From Corallococcus soli (lineage in GTDB: Bacteria; Myxococcota; Myxococcia; Myxococcales; Myxococcaceae), in NCBI RefSeq assembly GCF_014930455.1, contig NZ_JAAIYO010000001.1, forward strand, positions 124,001 through 188,000: a stretch of DNA of 64,000 bases. Reading direction: 5' to 3'. The stretch's first letter is position 1. Each line of letters opens with the position of its first letter. Positions 17,847 to 26,207 of the stretch are shown here, one piece after another. Made by a program: the position numbers and the translations under genes. The notes beneath the pieces are model-generated. The model worked only from the letters and a program-made list of their open reading frames with translations, was not told the origin of the DNA and ran no database searches.

Positions 17847-17951
17847 GCGCGATACTTGGAAGGGCTACATGTGAACCGGCGGAGGACGAATATCGCGATA
17901 GCGTCCTGTGCTCTGTTCATACGAACAACAGGAGGGGGCCTGGATGGAGTT

Positions 17952-17984
17952 AAGGCAGGCCTTCCTTCCCGAAGGCGTTGCCTT
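17952..17984 (-). terminator. Stem-loop after the 323-aa gene
   Basis: On the minus strand AAGGCA-ac-GCCTTC-gggaag-GAAGGC-c-TGCCTT forms a 12-bp interrupted stem beginning 26 bases after the stop at 18010. No T-run follows on the minus strand, so it could be a factor-independent terminator or an mRNA 3' structure. Confidence 0.4.
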
Positions 17985-18009
17985 TGCGTGAATCCGCCAT
18001 CAGTCGTGC

Positions 18010-18981
18010 TCAGGAGCCTGCCTTTTTTGGGGATTCTTGAGACGCGTTATTGGTTTCGGCCTTCGACGAGAGAAGCTTGTTGGAAGAGAGTCCCGCCTGG
18101 ATGCGAGAATGTTCTTCTGCCGTAGGGAAGGCATCCTGGACCGACTTGGGTGCTCCCAACGCAGGCATGAGCTTGACTCCCTGCTCGATGAGCTTCGAGT
18201 TCTCGATGATGGCTTGCCTCAGGATGTTAATGGTTTCTGCCTTGCCTTTTGAGAAGTGTTTTTCCTTCAGTTCCCCGGCTAGGGTGGTGGCAAGTCCGGC
18301 ACGCAGTTCCTCGCCGAATTTTTGGGCCGAGGCGGTCTCCTTGAGCTGGATCCGGAGCGCTTCGATATAGAGCGCATTCGTTGTGAACTGCTGGTACTGA
18401 GTTACGACTATGTGGGCGAACCGGCTAACAAGCCCGACGAGATTGAGGGCGGCAAGGGAGCCCGTTACTGCTTCCATCCAGAACGAGCCCGTGTCGAACG
18501 CATGCACTGTGGGCTGCGTCAGGATGGCATGTCCCTGTTCATCCTCCAGTTGCGCAAGGACATTGAAGAATCGCTCAAGCGCCACAGCCGTTTCGGCGAG
18601 CGCTCCAAAGGACTCCGGTTGCTGGATCTGAATGACCAGTGAGGTTGCGTCCTGAAGAGGGAGGGCTTCTTCGAGCAGTTCAGAGAAGGCCTCGACCGCG
18701 ACAGTCAGTCTGTATAGCGAGGCTGCAAGAGGATCCCCAAGCTCAAATGGGCTCGCAACCACATCTCCGGCGTGTCGAGCAATCAAGGGATGACTGCTCA
18801 CGGGGATTACATACTTTCGGAGGGCGGGCACGCTGGCCAGCAATGGGAGCGCCCGCCGGACCTTGTCCATTTCCAAGAAGCGAAGGCCTGGAGAACTATC
18901 CGGAAGTTTGTATGGACGCTCGACGTTGTTCCTGGGAAGGGCTGCAGTGGTGATGAGGTACTGGGCTTCTCGAAGCCGCAC
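18010..18981 (-). CDS. Unknown 323-aa protein in a lower-GC island
   Basis: 323 aa from GTG 18981, preceded by a purine-rich GGGGAA sequence. Mostly helical. Around residue 170 there is a hydrophobic segment (Ala-Val-Thr-Gly-Ser-Leu-Ala-Ala-Leu-Asn-Leu-Val-Gly-Leu) introduced by Phe-Asp-Thr-Gly-Ser-Phe-Trp, possibly one membrane helix; the C-terminal 130 residues are charged with coiled-coil-like heptads. Codon use is less G/C-biased than in neighbouring genes, as in the cyclase gene upstream on the same strand (100-base gap), so the two may share a history and perhaps a transcript. I do not recognise the family. Confidence 0.75.
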   Translation of the reverse strand: MRLREAQYLITTAALPRNNVERPYKLPDSSPGLRFLEMDKVRRALPLLASVPALRKYVIPVSSHPLIARHAGDVVASPFELGDPLAASLYRLTVAVEAFSELLEEALPLQDATSLVIQIQQPESFGALAETAVALERFFNVLAQLEDEQGHAILTQPTVHAFDTGSFWMEAVTGSLAALNLVGLVSRFAHIVVTQYQQFTTNALYIEALRIQLKETASAQKFGEELRAGLATTLAGELKEKHFSKGKAETINILRQAIIENSKLIEQGVKLMPALGAPKSVQDAFPTAEEHSRIQAGLSSNKLLSSKAETNNASQESPKKAGS

Positions 18982-19081
18982 GTCGTTCCCCGTATTCCTT
19001 GAGCGCGGGATGCGCAGGGGGCATTAAACTGCATCCCGTCTTCAGGCGCGAGCTTCGGAGGGCGCGGTCCCTGTCAGGATC

Positions 19082-21721
19082 TCACGGAAGACGGGAGGGC
19101 GTCAGGAGGTTTCTCGTCCACCGGTCGAGACTCCAGTATCGAACAGGCTTCTCCCGGTTCTTTACATGCGTCTCGCTGTATTCCTTGTTGTGGGACCAGG
19201 GAATGATGCCTCCCTGCATGCACGCGGAATAGGTCTCATGCTCGATCAAAACTTCCCCTGGTTTGGCATGGCTTTGGAGACGTGCCGCGACATTGACGAC
19301 GTCGCCAATGCAAGTGTAGTTCATGTGCTGCGGGGAACCCACCAATCCAATCAGCAGTCTTCCGGTGGCGATGCCTGCGGAGGCCTTCAATCCGCGATGT
19401 GGAGCAGAGAATCGTCGCTCCGACAGGTGCTCCACTTCCTCAACGATAGCCAGTGCGGCTCCCACGGCCGCGACGGCTTGGTTCTTCAGTGACTGTGCGG
19501 TGGTTTCGCCCTTGAAGACCGCCATCACGCAGTCGCCAATGAACTTGTCCACGGATCCGTGGTGGTCGTGGATGATGCGAGTGGCGAAGCCGTAGAATTC
19601 GTTGAGCAACGCGCGAACCTCCGCCAGCTCCTCTCTTTCGACCAGGGCTGTGTACCCACTCAGGTCCACGAACACAACCGTGCGCTCCTCAAGGCTGAAG
19701 CGGTTGAGTTCCTGCGTCCCGTTGTTGATGAGGGGCTCCAAGGGGGCGGAGCCGACGAAGCGGCTTAGAATGAGCTTGATGAACTCCCGGGGATCGAGCT
19801 GCTCGATCTCCTTTCGGAAGGACTCGATGAGAGAACCGAGATTCTGGATCGTGGCGCAACGGATCCCCTCGTCAAAGAGGCGCTTTGCCTCCTGATAGTG
19901 GGAACTGGCAGCATCCGTGTTGTTTGCGGCGGTTTCGTCCCGGTAGAGTTCTGCACAGAGCCTGCCGAAGTACAGGTGGGTTTCCGCCTGGACGTAGCTG
20001 GGGGGCGCAAGCGAGAACTCACGGAGGCTGGAAGAGAAAAGCGTGTGAGCCTGTTTCTTATTCCCTCGAGACCAAGCCAAGTGGGCACGCAAGGAATCCA
20101 GTGATGCGTTGGACGGTTTCGCCACCTCAGCGAAGCAAGCCTCAGCCCGGGAAATCTCTTCGTCGGCCGCAGTGGCATCCCCCGACAGGATGTGATGTCT
20201 GCAGAGTTCCTGGAGGGTCAGGGCCTGTTGGAGCAGATTCCCGGAACGCTCGAAGGTCTCTACTGCGAGCGCGTAGTACTTTTCGGCTTGCCGGGGCTGT
20301 CGAAGGTCGCGGTGGGCCCGTGCGAAGTTCCGGTGCGTATATCCCTTGGATACGGCTACGCTCGAGAGGCCTTGCTGGTGAAGCTCCTCCTCCTTGAACC
20401 ATTCCAATGCTTCCTGGGGGTTCCCTCGTGCGAGGTAGACCTTTCCCAGACTTGCGCTGACCTCCGCCTTGTCGTACTCGTTCTCGACTTCATGCGCGAG
20501 AAGCGTCTGCCAGAGCTTGAGGTGAACGAGTGCCTCCTCATGCCGGCCCCAGCTGATGTAGTTGACGGCGCTGCTCTTGTGCGCCTTGCTTTCGAGATAC
20601 TTCCAGCCCGACTTCTGTGCGGTCTTGAGCGCTTCGCGCAGGAGGTTGGCCGCCCGGTCAAAGTCGCGTCGAACCGAGTGGATGATGCCCTGGTGGCGAA
20701 GGGCTTCGGAGTGGATCAACCTCTGCGTTTCATTGGCCGGGTGGAGTTCTCCTAGGCGCTTGAATTGCTCGAGTGCCAGTCCGTGCTGTTCAGAGAGGAA
20801 GCTCGCAACCCCCGACTCGAATAGCACTCGCGTGGGGAGATTTGTTGAAGGCCTGCTGCTGTGTTGGAGCTTTGCCGTGGCGTCTTGAAAGGCTTTCACG
20901 GCGGCGTTGAGATCGCGACGTTGGGCATAGACCATCCCGTTGAGGCATTGAACGAGCGCCTGGAAGTATTCATCCAGTGATCCCGAAGCCTCCCAAGCCC
21001 TGTCGACCAGCAACTCGGCTTGGCGAAGGTCGTGCTGATGGATGTAGAGTGTTCCGAGCTGGAATGCGGCCTTGACCACCAAATCCTTGTTTGTATTGGT
21101 CCGGTCAATCAGCTCGCGAAACAGCTCTCGAGCGCGCTCCCAGCGACCCTGGATGAAGAGGATTCGGGCTTCGTAATACTTCGCGGAAAGCAGCAGGCGC
21201 TCTAGCGGAGTGCTACCGGTCCCTCCGATAGGTCGGTGCTTCTTGAGGGCGGACAGACCGGAGAGGGCCTTCTCATGTTGCCCCTGACGCATCAATGTGA
21301 CGACATTATCGATGTGACGGGCCGTATGGAGTTCGGTTTCAAAGTGGACGTAGCGGAGGATTGTCTGCCCGAGTTTGAGTTCCTCTCCAGGGCGGAGGAT
21401 CCCCAAGGTTTGGAGCCCGACTCTATGCCCCTGGATCGACGTGTGGCCTTCGCTGTCGCTCAAGTTCTCGACCTGAACTCGAGGGCCCTCCACGCTGTGC
21501 AGGACTTTCAAGACGGCATGGCGGCGGGACACGCCATGGTCTGAGAGACGGATGGAGGTTTCCGTGCTGCGGCCGATTGTGGCCTGTGGGGCAAGGAGGA
21601 TGAACTGTAGGCCTTGATCCTCGGCGTCAGGCGCCGTTTGGACGATGAGGCAGGGCTGCTTCGCGAGGTTCGGGGGAAGGGTGAACTGGCGAGTCTTTTC
21701 AGGATCGAAGTCGGCAGTCAT
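19082..21721 (-). CDS. FHA-TPR-class III adenylate cyclase
   Basis: 879 aa from ATG 21721 (GGAAGG Shine-Dalgarno sequence). Residues about 35-115 are an FHA domain with Gly50-Arg51-Ser52 and Ser65-Arg-Arg-His68, so it should bind phosphothreonine. Residues about 130-640 are helical TPR-like repeats. Residues about 679-850 are a class III nucleotide cyclase: metal Asp686 and Asp730, Lys726 and Thr803 as the purine-specifying pair (Lys-Thr, as in class IIIb adenylate cyclases), transition-state Asn810 and Arg814. All catalytic residues are present. No membrane segment. The FHA suggests control by a Ser/Thr kinase, but none lies in the window. Lower GC than flanking genes. Confidence 0.92.
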   Translation of the reverse strand: MTADFDPEKTRQFTLPPNLAKQPCLIVQTAPDAEDQGLQFILLAPQATIGRSTETSIRLSDHGVSRRHAVLKVLHSVEGPRVQVENLSDSEGHTSIQGHRVGLQTLGILRPGEELKLGQTILRYVHFETELHTARHIDNVVTLMRQGQHEKALSGLSALKKHRPIGGTGSTPLERLLLSAKYYEARILFIQGRWERARELFRELIDRTNTNKDLVVKAAFQLGTLYIHQHDLRQAELLVDRAWEASGSLDEYFQALVQCLNGMVYAQRRDLNAAVKAFQDATAKLQHSSRPSTNLPTRVLFESGVASFLSEQHGLALEQFKRLGELHPANETQRLIHSEALRHQGIIHSVRRDFDRAANLLREALKTAQKSGWKYLESKAHKSSAVNYISWGRHEEALVHLKLWQTLLAHEVENEYDKAEVSASLGKVYLARGNPQEALEWFKEEELHQQGLSSVAVSKGYTHRNFARAHRDLRQPRQAEKYYALAVETFERSGNLLQQALTLQELCRHHILSGDATAADEEISRAEACFAEVAKPSNASLDSLRAHLAWSRGNKKQAHTLFSSSLREFSLAPPSYVQAETHLYFGRLCAELYRDETAANNTDAASSHYQEAKRLFDEGIRCATIQNLGSLIESFRKEIEQLDPREFIKLILSRFVGSAPLEPLINNGTQELNRFSLEERTVVFVDLSGYTALVEREELAEVRALLNEFYGFATRIIHDHHGSVDKFIGDCVMAVFKGETTAQSLKNQAVAAVGAALAIVEEVEHLSERRFSAPHRGLKASAGIATGRLLIGLVGSPQHMNYTCIGDVVNVAARLQSHAKPGEVLIEHETYSACMQGGIIPWSHNKEYSETHVKNREKPVRYWSLDRWTRNLLTPSRLP

Positions 21722-21920
21722 GGGGCGACCTTCCGGCCCGTGAAGGCGTGGACCCACGATTGACGAAGCAATGCTCCAAGTGGCCCTCCCCCCGGATTTG
21801 GGTGCGGCATGACTCTATCACTCCAGGTCCTACTGACGAGGTGGGGCCCTGGCGCGGCGCACATCGTCCGTCCTTTGGATGAGGGGACGAGCTGGCGGTA
21901 GATTGGTTGCTGGACGGTAC

Positions 21921-22577
21921 CTACAGCGCCATGTACGCGCGCGCCGCCGGCACGGAGTAGAACTTCCCTTCCGGCAGCACGTACGCGGTGAGCTTCCCGC
22001 CGTACACGCAGCCGGAGTCCAGCCCCAGCGCGAAGGGGTGCTTCTGCAGGCCGCGCATCGCGTCGTGGCCGAAGACGACCAGCTCCGGGCCCTTCCACAG
22101 GCTGCCCCAGGGCTCGCCCGCCTCCAGCCGCTTCGACGGCGTCCCGTCCGCCGCGATGCTGCGCATGTTCAGCAGGAACTCCTCCTTCTGCTCCCCGATG
22201 GGCACCCCGGGCACCAGGCCCGCGTGCACCGCGACCACGTTCAGCTCCGGGAAGTGCGCGTAGGCGGGCAGCGTCGCCAGGTACGCCCAGTCCTCCTCCG
22301 TCAGCGTGTCCAGCACCTGCCGGTGCTCCGGCTTGAGCTTCTTGCCCTTCGCCGCGCGGCCCGCGTGCCAGCGCAGCACGTGCGCGTCGTGGTTGCCCTT
22401 CACCGCCCGGAAGCCGTGCTCCCGCGCCCGCCGCACCACCCCCGCCGAGTCCGGCCCCTTCGCCACCAGGTCCCCCACCAGCACCACCCGGTCCGCCGGA
22501 CTCCAGTCACACGCCTTCAGGAGCGCATCCAGCTCGCTGGAACAGCCGTGCACATCCCCGATGAAGAGCGTTCGCAT
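21921..22577 (-). CDS. Metallophosphoesterase (ApaH/PrpA-like)
   Basis: 218 aa. It has all calcineurin-like motifs in order: Gly-Asp-Val-His-Gly (residues 7-11), Gly-Asp-Leu-Val-Ala-Lys-Gly-Pro-Asp-Ser (about 35), Gly-Asn-His-Asp (about 61), a His in Ala-Val-His-Ala-Gly (about 118) and Gly-His-Asp near residue 170. The length and the Lys-Gly-Pro-Asp-Ser motif fit the bacterial diadenosine tetraphosphatase/PrpA-type protein phosphatase group; which substrate it uses cannot be told. Soluble and cytosolic. The 200-base gap to the cyclase start holds no other gene. Confidence 0.9.
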   Translation of the reverse strand: MRTLFIGDVHGCSSELDALLKACDWSPADRVVLVGDLVAKGPDSAGVVRRAREHGFRAVKGNHDAHVLRWHAGRAAKGKKLKPEHRQVLDTLTEEDWAYLATLPAYAHFPELNVVAVHAGLVPGVPIGEQKEEFLLNMRSIAADGTPSKRLEAGEPWGSLWKGPELVVFGHDAMRGLQKHPFALGLDSGCVYGGKLTAYVLPEGKFYSVPAARAYMAL

Positions 22578-22662
22578 CCCACCCCCTCTTAACGCACTGG
22601 CCGCGTCCGCCCTGCCCGGTTTCTCGGGCCCCTGACGTCCAGGGCGGGGCTCGCGCGCCGCG

Positions 22663-23523
22663 TCACTCGGAGTGGGTGCGCAAGAGCCGGCTCAGGCTCA
22701 CGTCCAATTGACTGGAGATGAGCCGCAGCACGCTGTCCAGCTGCGAGCGCGTCAGCCGCAGCCGCTCCGTCAGTCGCTGCCGCGTCCCGTCCAGCAGCTC
22801 CTCCTGCGCCCCCACCACCCAGCGCGCCGCCGTGGAGCGGTGCACCCCGTAGAGGGCCCCCAACTGGTCGATGCCCAGCCCGTCCAGGTATTTCAGCCGC
22901 AGGAAGTTGCGCTGCCGCGCCGACAGGGCCGCCAGCGCCGCCTGGAACGACGCGCTGAACTCCGCCCGGTACGTCTGCTTCAGGTACGCCAGCTCCGGGT
23001 CATCCCCGGGCGCCACCAGCATGGACAGGTCGCCGTCCTCCGACTGCCCCTGCCCGGAGCGCTGGCGCTGCCAATCCAGCGCCAGCCACAGCGCCGCCGC
23101 GCGCACCCAGCCCGCCAGCGGCCCCGTGCCCGGGTAGGCGGCCAGCCGCGCCGGCGCGTCCGCGCTCCCCACCAGCATCCGCTGCCGCAAGAGCTGGCGC
23201 ACCTCGTCCAGGCCCGCCGCGGGCAGCTTCAGCCGCGCCACCGCCGCGTCCACCTCCGGCATCAGGCGCGACTCGAAGGTCGCCAGCGCCGTGGGCAGCC
23301 CGTCCGCCGCCGCCCGCGCCAGGTACACGTCCGCCATGTGCAGCTTGCCCCAGGCCTCCTCGTTGCCCTCCGCCGGGACGAGCCGGGCCAGATGTGCCGC
23401 GAAGCGCGGGCCCTCCAGCGTCACCCCGGGCCAGGACTGACGGGCCGCCTCCAGCGCCGCCGCCAGCCGCTCCTGGAGGACGGGCAGGGCACCAGGGGGC
23501 TCCGCTCTTCCTCGGGCGGTCAT
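22663..23523 (-). CDS. Myxococcales-type RNA polymerase sigma-70 factor
   Basis: 286 aa from ATG 23523 (the open frame to 23577 adds only 18 residues). The N-terminal 140 residues are helical and divergent; region 2 lies about residues 120-190 (Tyr-Pro-Gly-Thr-Gly-Pro-Leu-Ala-Gly-Trp-Val-Arg), and region 4 about residues 210-260 has the HTH core Leu-Ser-Ala-Arg-Gln-Arg-Asn-Phe-Leu-Arg-Leu and Ile-Asp-Gln-Leu-Gly-Ala-Leu-Tyr-Gly-Val-His-Arg-Ser-Thr. The layout fits a myxobacteria-restricted sigma family often found near protein kinase genes; no kinase or anti-sigma gene is adjacent here. Expected to direct a specialised regulon; no signal visible. Confidence 0.85.
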   Translation of the reverse strand: MTARGRAEPPGALPVLQERLAAALEAARQSWPGVTLEGPRFAAHLARLVPAEGNEEAWGKLHMADVYLARAAADGLPTALATFESRLMPEVDAAVARLKLPAAGLDEVRQLLRQRMLVGSADAPARLAAYPGTGPLAGWVRAAALWLALDWQRQRSGQGQSEDGDLSMLVAPGDDPELAYLKQTYRAEFSASFQAALAALSARQRNFLRLKYLDGLGIDQLGALYGVHRSTAARWVVGAQEELLDGTRQRLTERLRLTRSQLDSVLRLISSQLDVSLSRLLRTHSE

Positions 23524-23835
23524 GAACGCCTGGGCTAGGGGCAAATCCGGAGGGGCCACGCCACGGAACACTATCACCGGCCCCTGTCACGCCGCCGAAC
23601 CACTCCCCACGCCGCAACTGCTTTCCCGGAGTCCAGGTGTCCCCCGGGACACGCTCCGGCCCCGTGCGTGTCCACCCCCGCACGCCCTCCGCGCCAGGAA
23701 GGGCAGCCGCCCCGGGCAGGCCCCCCTGTCCGCCCGGGTGGCATCCTGCCCCCGTGGCTCCCCGGCCACGGACGCCCATGGCCCGGCCTTTGCTGGTAGA
23801 CGGCGGAGCGCGCAGCGGTTGGAAGGCGTGGAGGT

Positions 23836-25047
23836 GTGCACGTGGAGCGAGTCGGTGGTGGGCCCGGGGACGCGGTGCACTCCTCGTGGTTGGAGCTGAG
23901 CGCATCCCACCTCCAGCACAACGTAGCGGCCTTCCGCGCGCTGGAGTCGTCGGGCCCCACGCCCCGGGCGCTGGGCGCGGTGCTCAAGGGCAACGCGTAC
24001 GGCCACGGGCTCGGGCAGGTGCTGCCGCTGGTGCACGCGGGCGTGGACGTCCTCTATTTCATCGCGCCCCAGGATGCGCTCACGGTGCGCGCGCACGAAG
24101 CCGCGCACGGCCTGCCCGCGCGCCAGGTGGTGGTGCTGGGCGCGGTGGCCCCCGAGGAGGCCGTCGTCCTGGCGGGCCTCGGCATCGACGTGGTGGTGGC
24201 CGACCGCTCCTGGGCGGACGCGGTGCCGGGCCTGCGCGCGGCGAAGCTCCCCCGCCCCCTGCGCGTGCACGTGCACCTGGACACGGGGCTGGGCCGCGAG
24301 GGCTTCACGGCGGATCAGCTCCCGAAGGAGACACGGTTCCTCGCGGACGCGCCCGACGTGTTCGAGCCCGTGGGCGTGCTCAGCCACTTCGCCAACACGG
24401 AGGACGTGACGGAGCAGGGGTACGCGCTCGCGCAGCTGGACGCGTTCGAGACGGGGCTCGCGCACCTGACCGCGCAGCTGAAGCCCGCGCGGCCGCTGCA
24501 GCGCCACATCGCCGCGAGCGCCGCCGCGCTGGTGCTGCCCCGGGCGCGCTACGAGGCCGCGCGGGTGGGCATCTCCCTGTATGGCCTGTGGCCGTCACCG
24601 GAGACGCGGCTGTCGGCGCGGCTGGTGCTGGGGGAGCTGCCGGTGCTCAAGCCGGTGCTGTCGTGGCGGTGCAGGAGCCAGGTGGTGAAGTGGCTGCCCG
24701 CGGGCAGCTACGTGGGCTACGGCTGCACGTACCGCTGCCCGGAGCCCACGCGCCTCGCGGTGCTGCCGGTGGGCTACTACGACGGCTACCCGCGCCTGGC
24801 GTCCGGCAAGGCGCACGTCCTGGTGAACGGGCGCCGGTGCGCGGTGCTGGGCCGCGTGATGATGAACCACCTGATGGTGGACGTGACGCGCGCCGTGTCC
24901 GACGAGCGCCCGGTGACGGCGACGCTGCTGGGCCGCGACGGCGAGGAGTCCGTGTCCGCCGAGTCCCTGGCCGGCTGGGCGCAGACCATCCACTACGAGC
25001 TGCTCACGCGCCTGGGCGCGCACCTGCGCCGCGTGGTGGTGGAGTAG
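23836..25047 (+). CDS. alr: Alanine racemase
   Basis: 403 aa from GTG 23836 (GTG 23842 possible). PLP-dependent interconversion of L- and D-alanine for peptidoglycan. The PLP lysine is Lys51 in Val-Leu-Lys-Gly-Asn-Ala-Tyr-Gly-His-Gly; the TIM barrel continues with His-Leu-Asp-Thr-Gly-Leu-Gly-Arg near 155 and Arg-Val-Gly-Ile-Ser-Leu-Tyr-Gly near 240; the catalytic Tyr of the C-terminal domain is in Val-Gly-Tyr-Gly near 295, followed by Val-Gly-Tyr-Tyr-Asp-Gly-Tyr-Pro-Arg and Gly-Arg-Val-Met-Met-Asn-His (the usual Met-Asp-Gln is altered). The 311-base gap upstream (23524-23835), shared with the divergent sigma factor, contains no supported gene or clear promoter. Confidence 0.95.
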   Translation: MHVERVGGGPGDAVHSSWLELSASHLQHNVAAFRALESSGPTPRALGAVLKGNAYGHGLGQVLPLVHAGVDVLYFIAPQDALTVRAHEAAHGLPARQVVVLGAVAPEEAVVLAGLGIDVVVADRSWADAVPGLRAAKLPRPLRVHVHLDTGLGREGFTADQLPKETRFLADAPDVFEPVGVLSHFANTEDVTEQGYALAQLDAFETGLAHLTAQLKPARPLQRHIAASAAALVLPRARYEAARVGISLYGLWPSPETRLSARLVLGELPVLKPVLSWRCRSQVVKWLPAGSYVGYGCTYRCPEPTRLAVLPVGYYDGYPRLASGKAHVLVNGRRCAVLGRVMMNHLMVDVTRAVSDERPVTATLLGRDGEESVSAESLAGWAQTIHYELLTRLGAHLRRVVVE

Positions 25048-25056
25048 GCGCGCGCC

Positions 25057-26133
25057 TCAGTCCCTGCGTGCCGGCTCGGCGACCGTGCCCTGCGTCAGCC
25101 CCGGCGAGGCCGCGCTCACCAGCGCGGCGGGCGGCTGCACCTTCCAGCGGCGGTGCAGCCACAGCCACTGCTCCGGATGCCGGCGGATGGCGCGCTCCAG
25201 CCCCGCCGTCACCCGGGCCGTGTGCTCGGTGATGGGGTCCGCGAACTCGCCCGGCGCGGGGGCCGGGATGGGGCCCTCCACCTCCAGGCGGAAGCGCGCG
25301 CCCGGTCCCGGCGGACGCACGCCCACCACCACGAACACCGGCATGCCCGTGCGCTCCGCGGCCACCGCCATCGCGGGCGTCGTGGACGCGAGCCTTCCGA
25401 AGAACGGCACGAACACCGCCGCCTTCGCCGGCAGCGCCTGGTCCAGCAGCATGAACGCGGACTCGCCCCGGTGCACCGCGGCGGTGATCTCCTGGATGGC
25501 GCCCTTCGGGTAGATGAGCCCCGCGCCCGCGCCCAGCCGGTTCTCCGCGATGCGCGTGTTGAGCGCGCCCTTGAGCGGGCGCACCAGCGCGTTGAGCGGC
25601 ACGCCCAGGCGGATGAGCATCTGTCCGACGAGCTCCCAGTTGCCGAAGTGCGCCGTCGCCAGCAGCGCTCCCTTGCCCGTGGCCACGTGCGCCTTGAGCG
25701 CCGCCCACGCCTCCTCGCCTTCAATGCCCTGCTGGTCCCAGTCCGGCGCCATCCGGTCGCCGGACGGCAGCGACTCCACCACCACGCGCGCCATGGTGAT
25801 GTACGCACCCCTCGCGATGGCGCGGCGCTCCTCTTCGCTCTTCTCCGGCATCGCGTGCGCCAGGTTGTCCAGCGCCACCTTGCGGCGGATGCCCAGCGTG
25901 TAGGCCAGGTTCCCCACGAAGCGCGCCAGCGCGTCCCGCGCTCCCGGCGACAACGCGGTGAGCAACGCCCAGACGCCGCGCGTCAGCAGCGCCACGATGG
26001 GGCCGGGCGGCTCGCCGATGATGCGGCGCAGGTGCTCCGGTGGCTTCCTTCCCTCGGGAGGGGTGTTCGTTTGCGCTGGGGGCGGATGGGCGGAGAGCGG
26101 GGAGGACACGGTGGCGCACTCCACCGCGAACAC
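25057..26133 (-). CDS. LpxL/HtrB-family lipid acyltransferase
   Basis: 358 aa as drawn from GTG 26133; in-frame GTGs at 26124 and 26112 are possible. Residues about 40-75 hold a membrane-associated helix. The acyltransferase site is His-Phe-Gly-Asn-Trp-Glu (His-x4-Glu) near residue 165, with Gln-Ala-Leu-Pro-Ala downstream in place of the usual Asp-Gln-x-x block, and a Val-Val-Val-Gly-Val-Arg-Pro strand. This family adds secondary acyl chains to lipid A or related glycolipids at the inner membrane. C-terminal Ala/Pro tail is extra. It is convergent with alanine racemase and divergent from the M1 peptidase (74-base gap). Confidence 0.85.
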   Translation of the reverse strand: MFAVECATVSSPLSAHPPPAQTNTPPEGRKPPEHLRRIIGEPPGPIVALLTRGVWALLTALSPGARDALARFVGNLAYTLGIRRKVALDNLAHAMPEKSEEERRAIARGAYITMARVVVESLPSGDRMAPDWDQQGIEGEEAWAALKAHVATGKGALLATAHFGNWELVGQMLIRLGVPLNALVRPLKGALNTRIAENRLGAGAGLIYPKGAIQEITAAVHRGESAFMLLDQALPAKAAVFVPFFGRLASTTPAMAVAAERTGMPVFVVVGVRPPGPGARFRLEVEGPIPAPAPGEFADPITEHTARVTAGLERAIRRHPEQWLWLHRRWKVQPPAALVSAASPGLTQGTVAEPARRD

Positions 26134-26207
26134 GACCTGACAGCAAGGCCACGCGCCGCTTGCTCGGCGCTACCTTGCCCGGTCGGTCTACGACACACTC
26201 CCCGGCC

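Noticed and set aside
17598-18125. 175-codon plus-strand frame in the 17.6-18.1 kb gap
   Set aside because: Arg/Cys-rich, no domain, mixed third-position usage, and it runs antisense to the end of the 323-aa gene and the small minus-strand frame, which look more coding-like.
25049-25058. GGCGCGCGCC palindrome after alanine racemase as a terminator
   Set aside because: Ten-base palindrome without a loop or T-run; expected by chance in GC-rich DNA.
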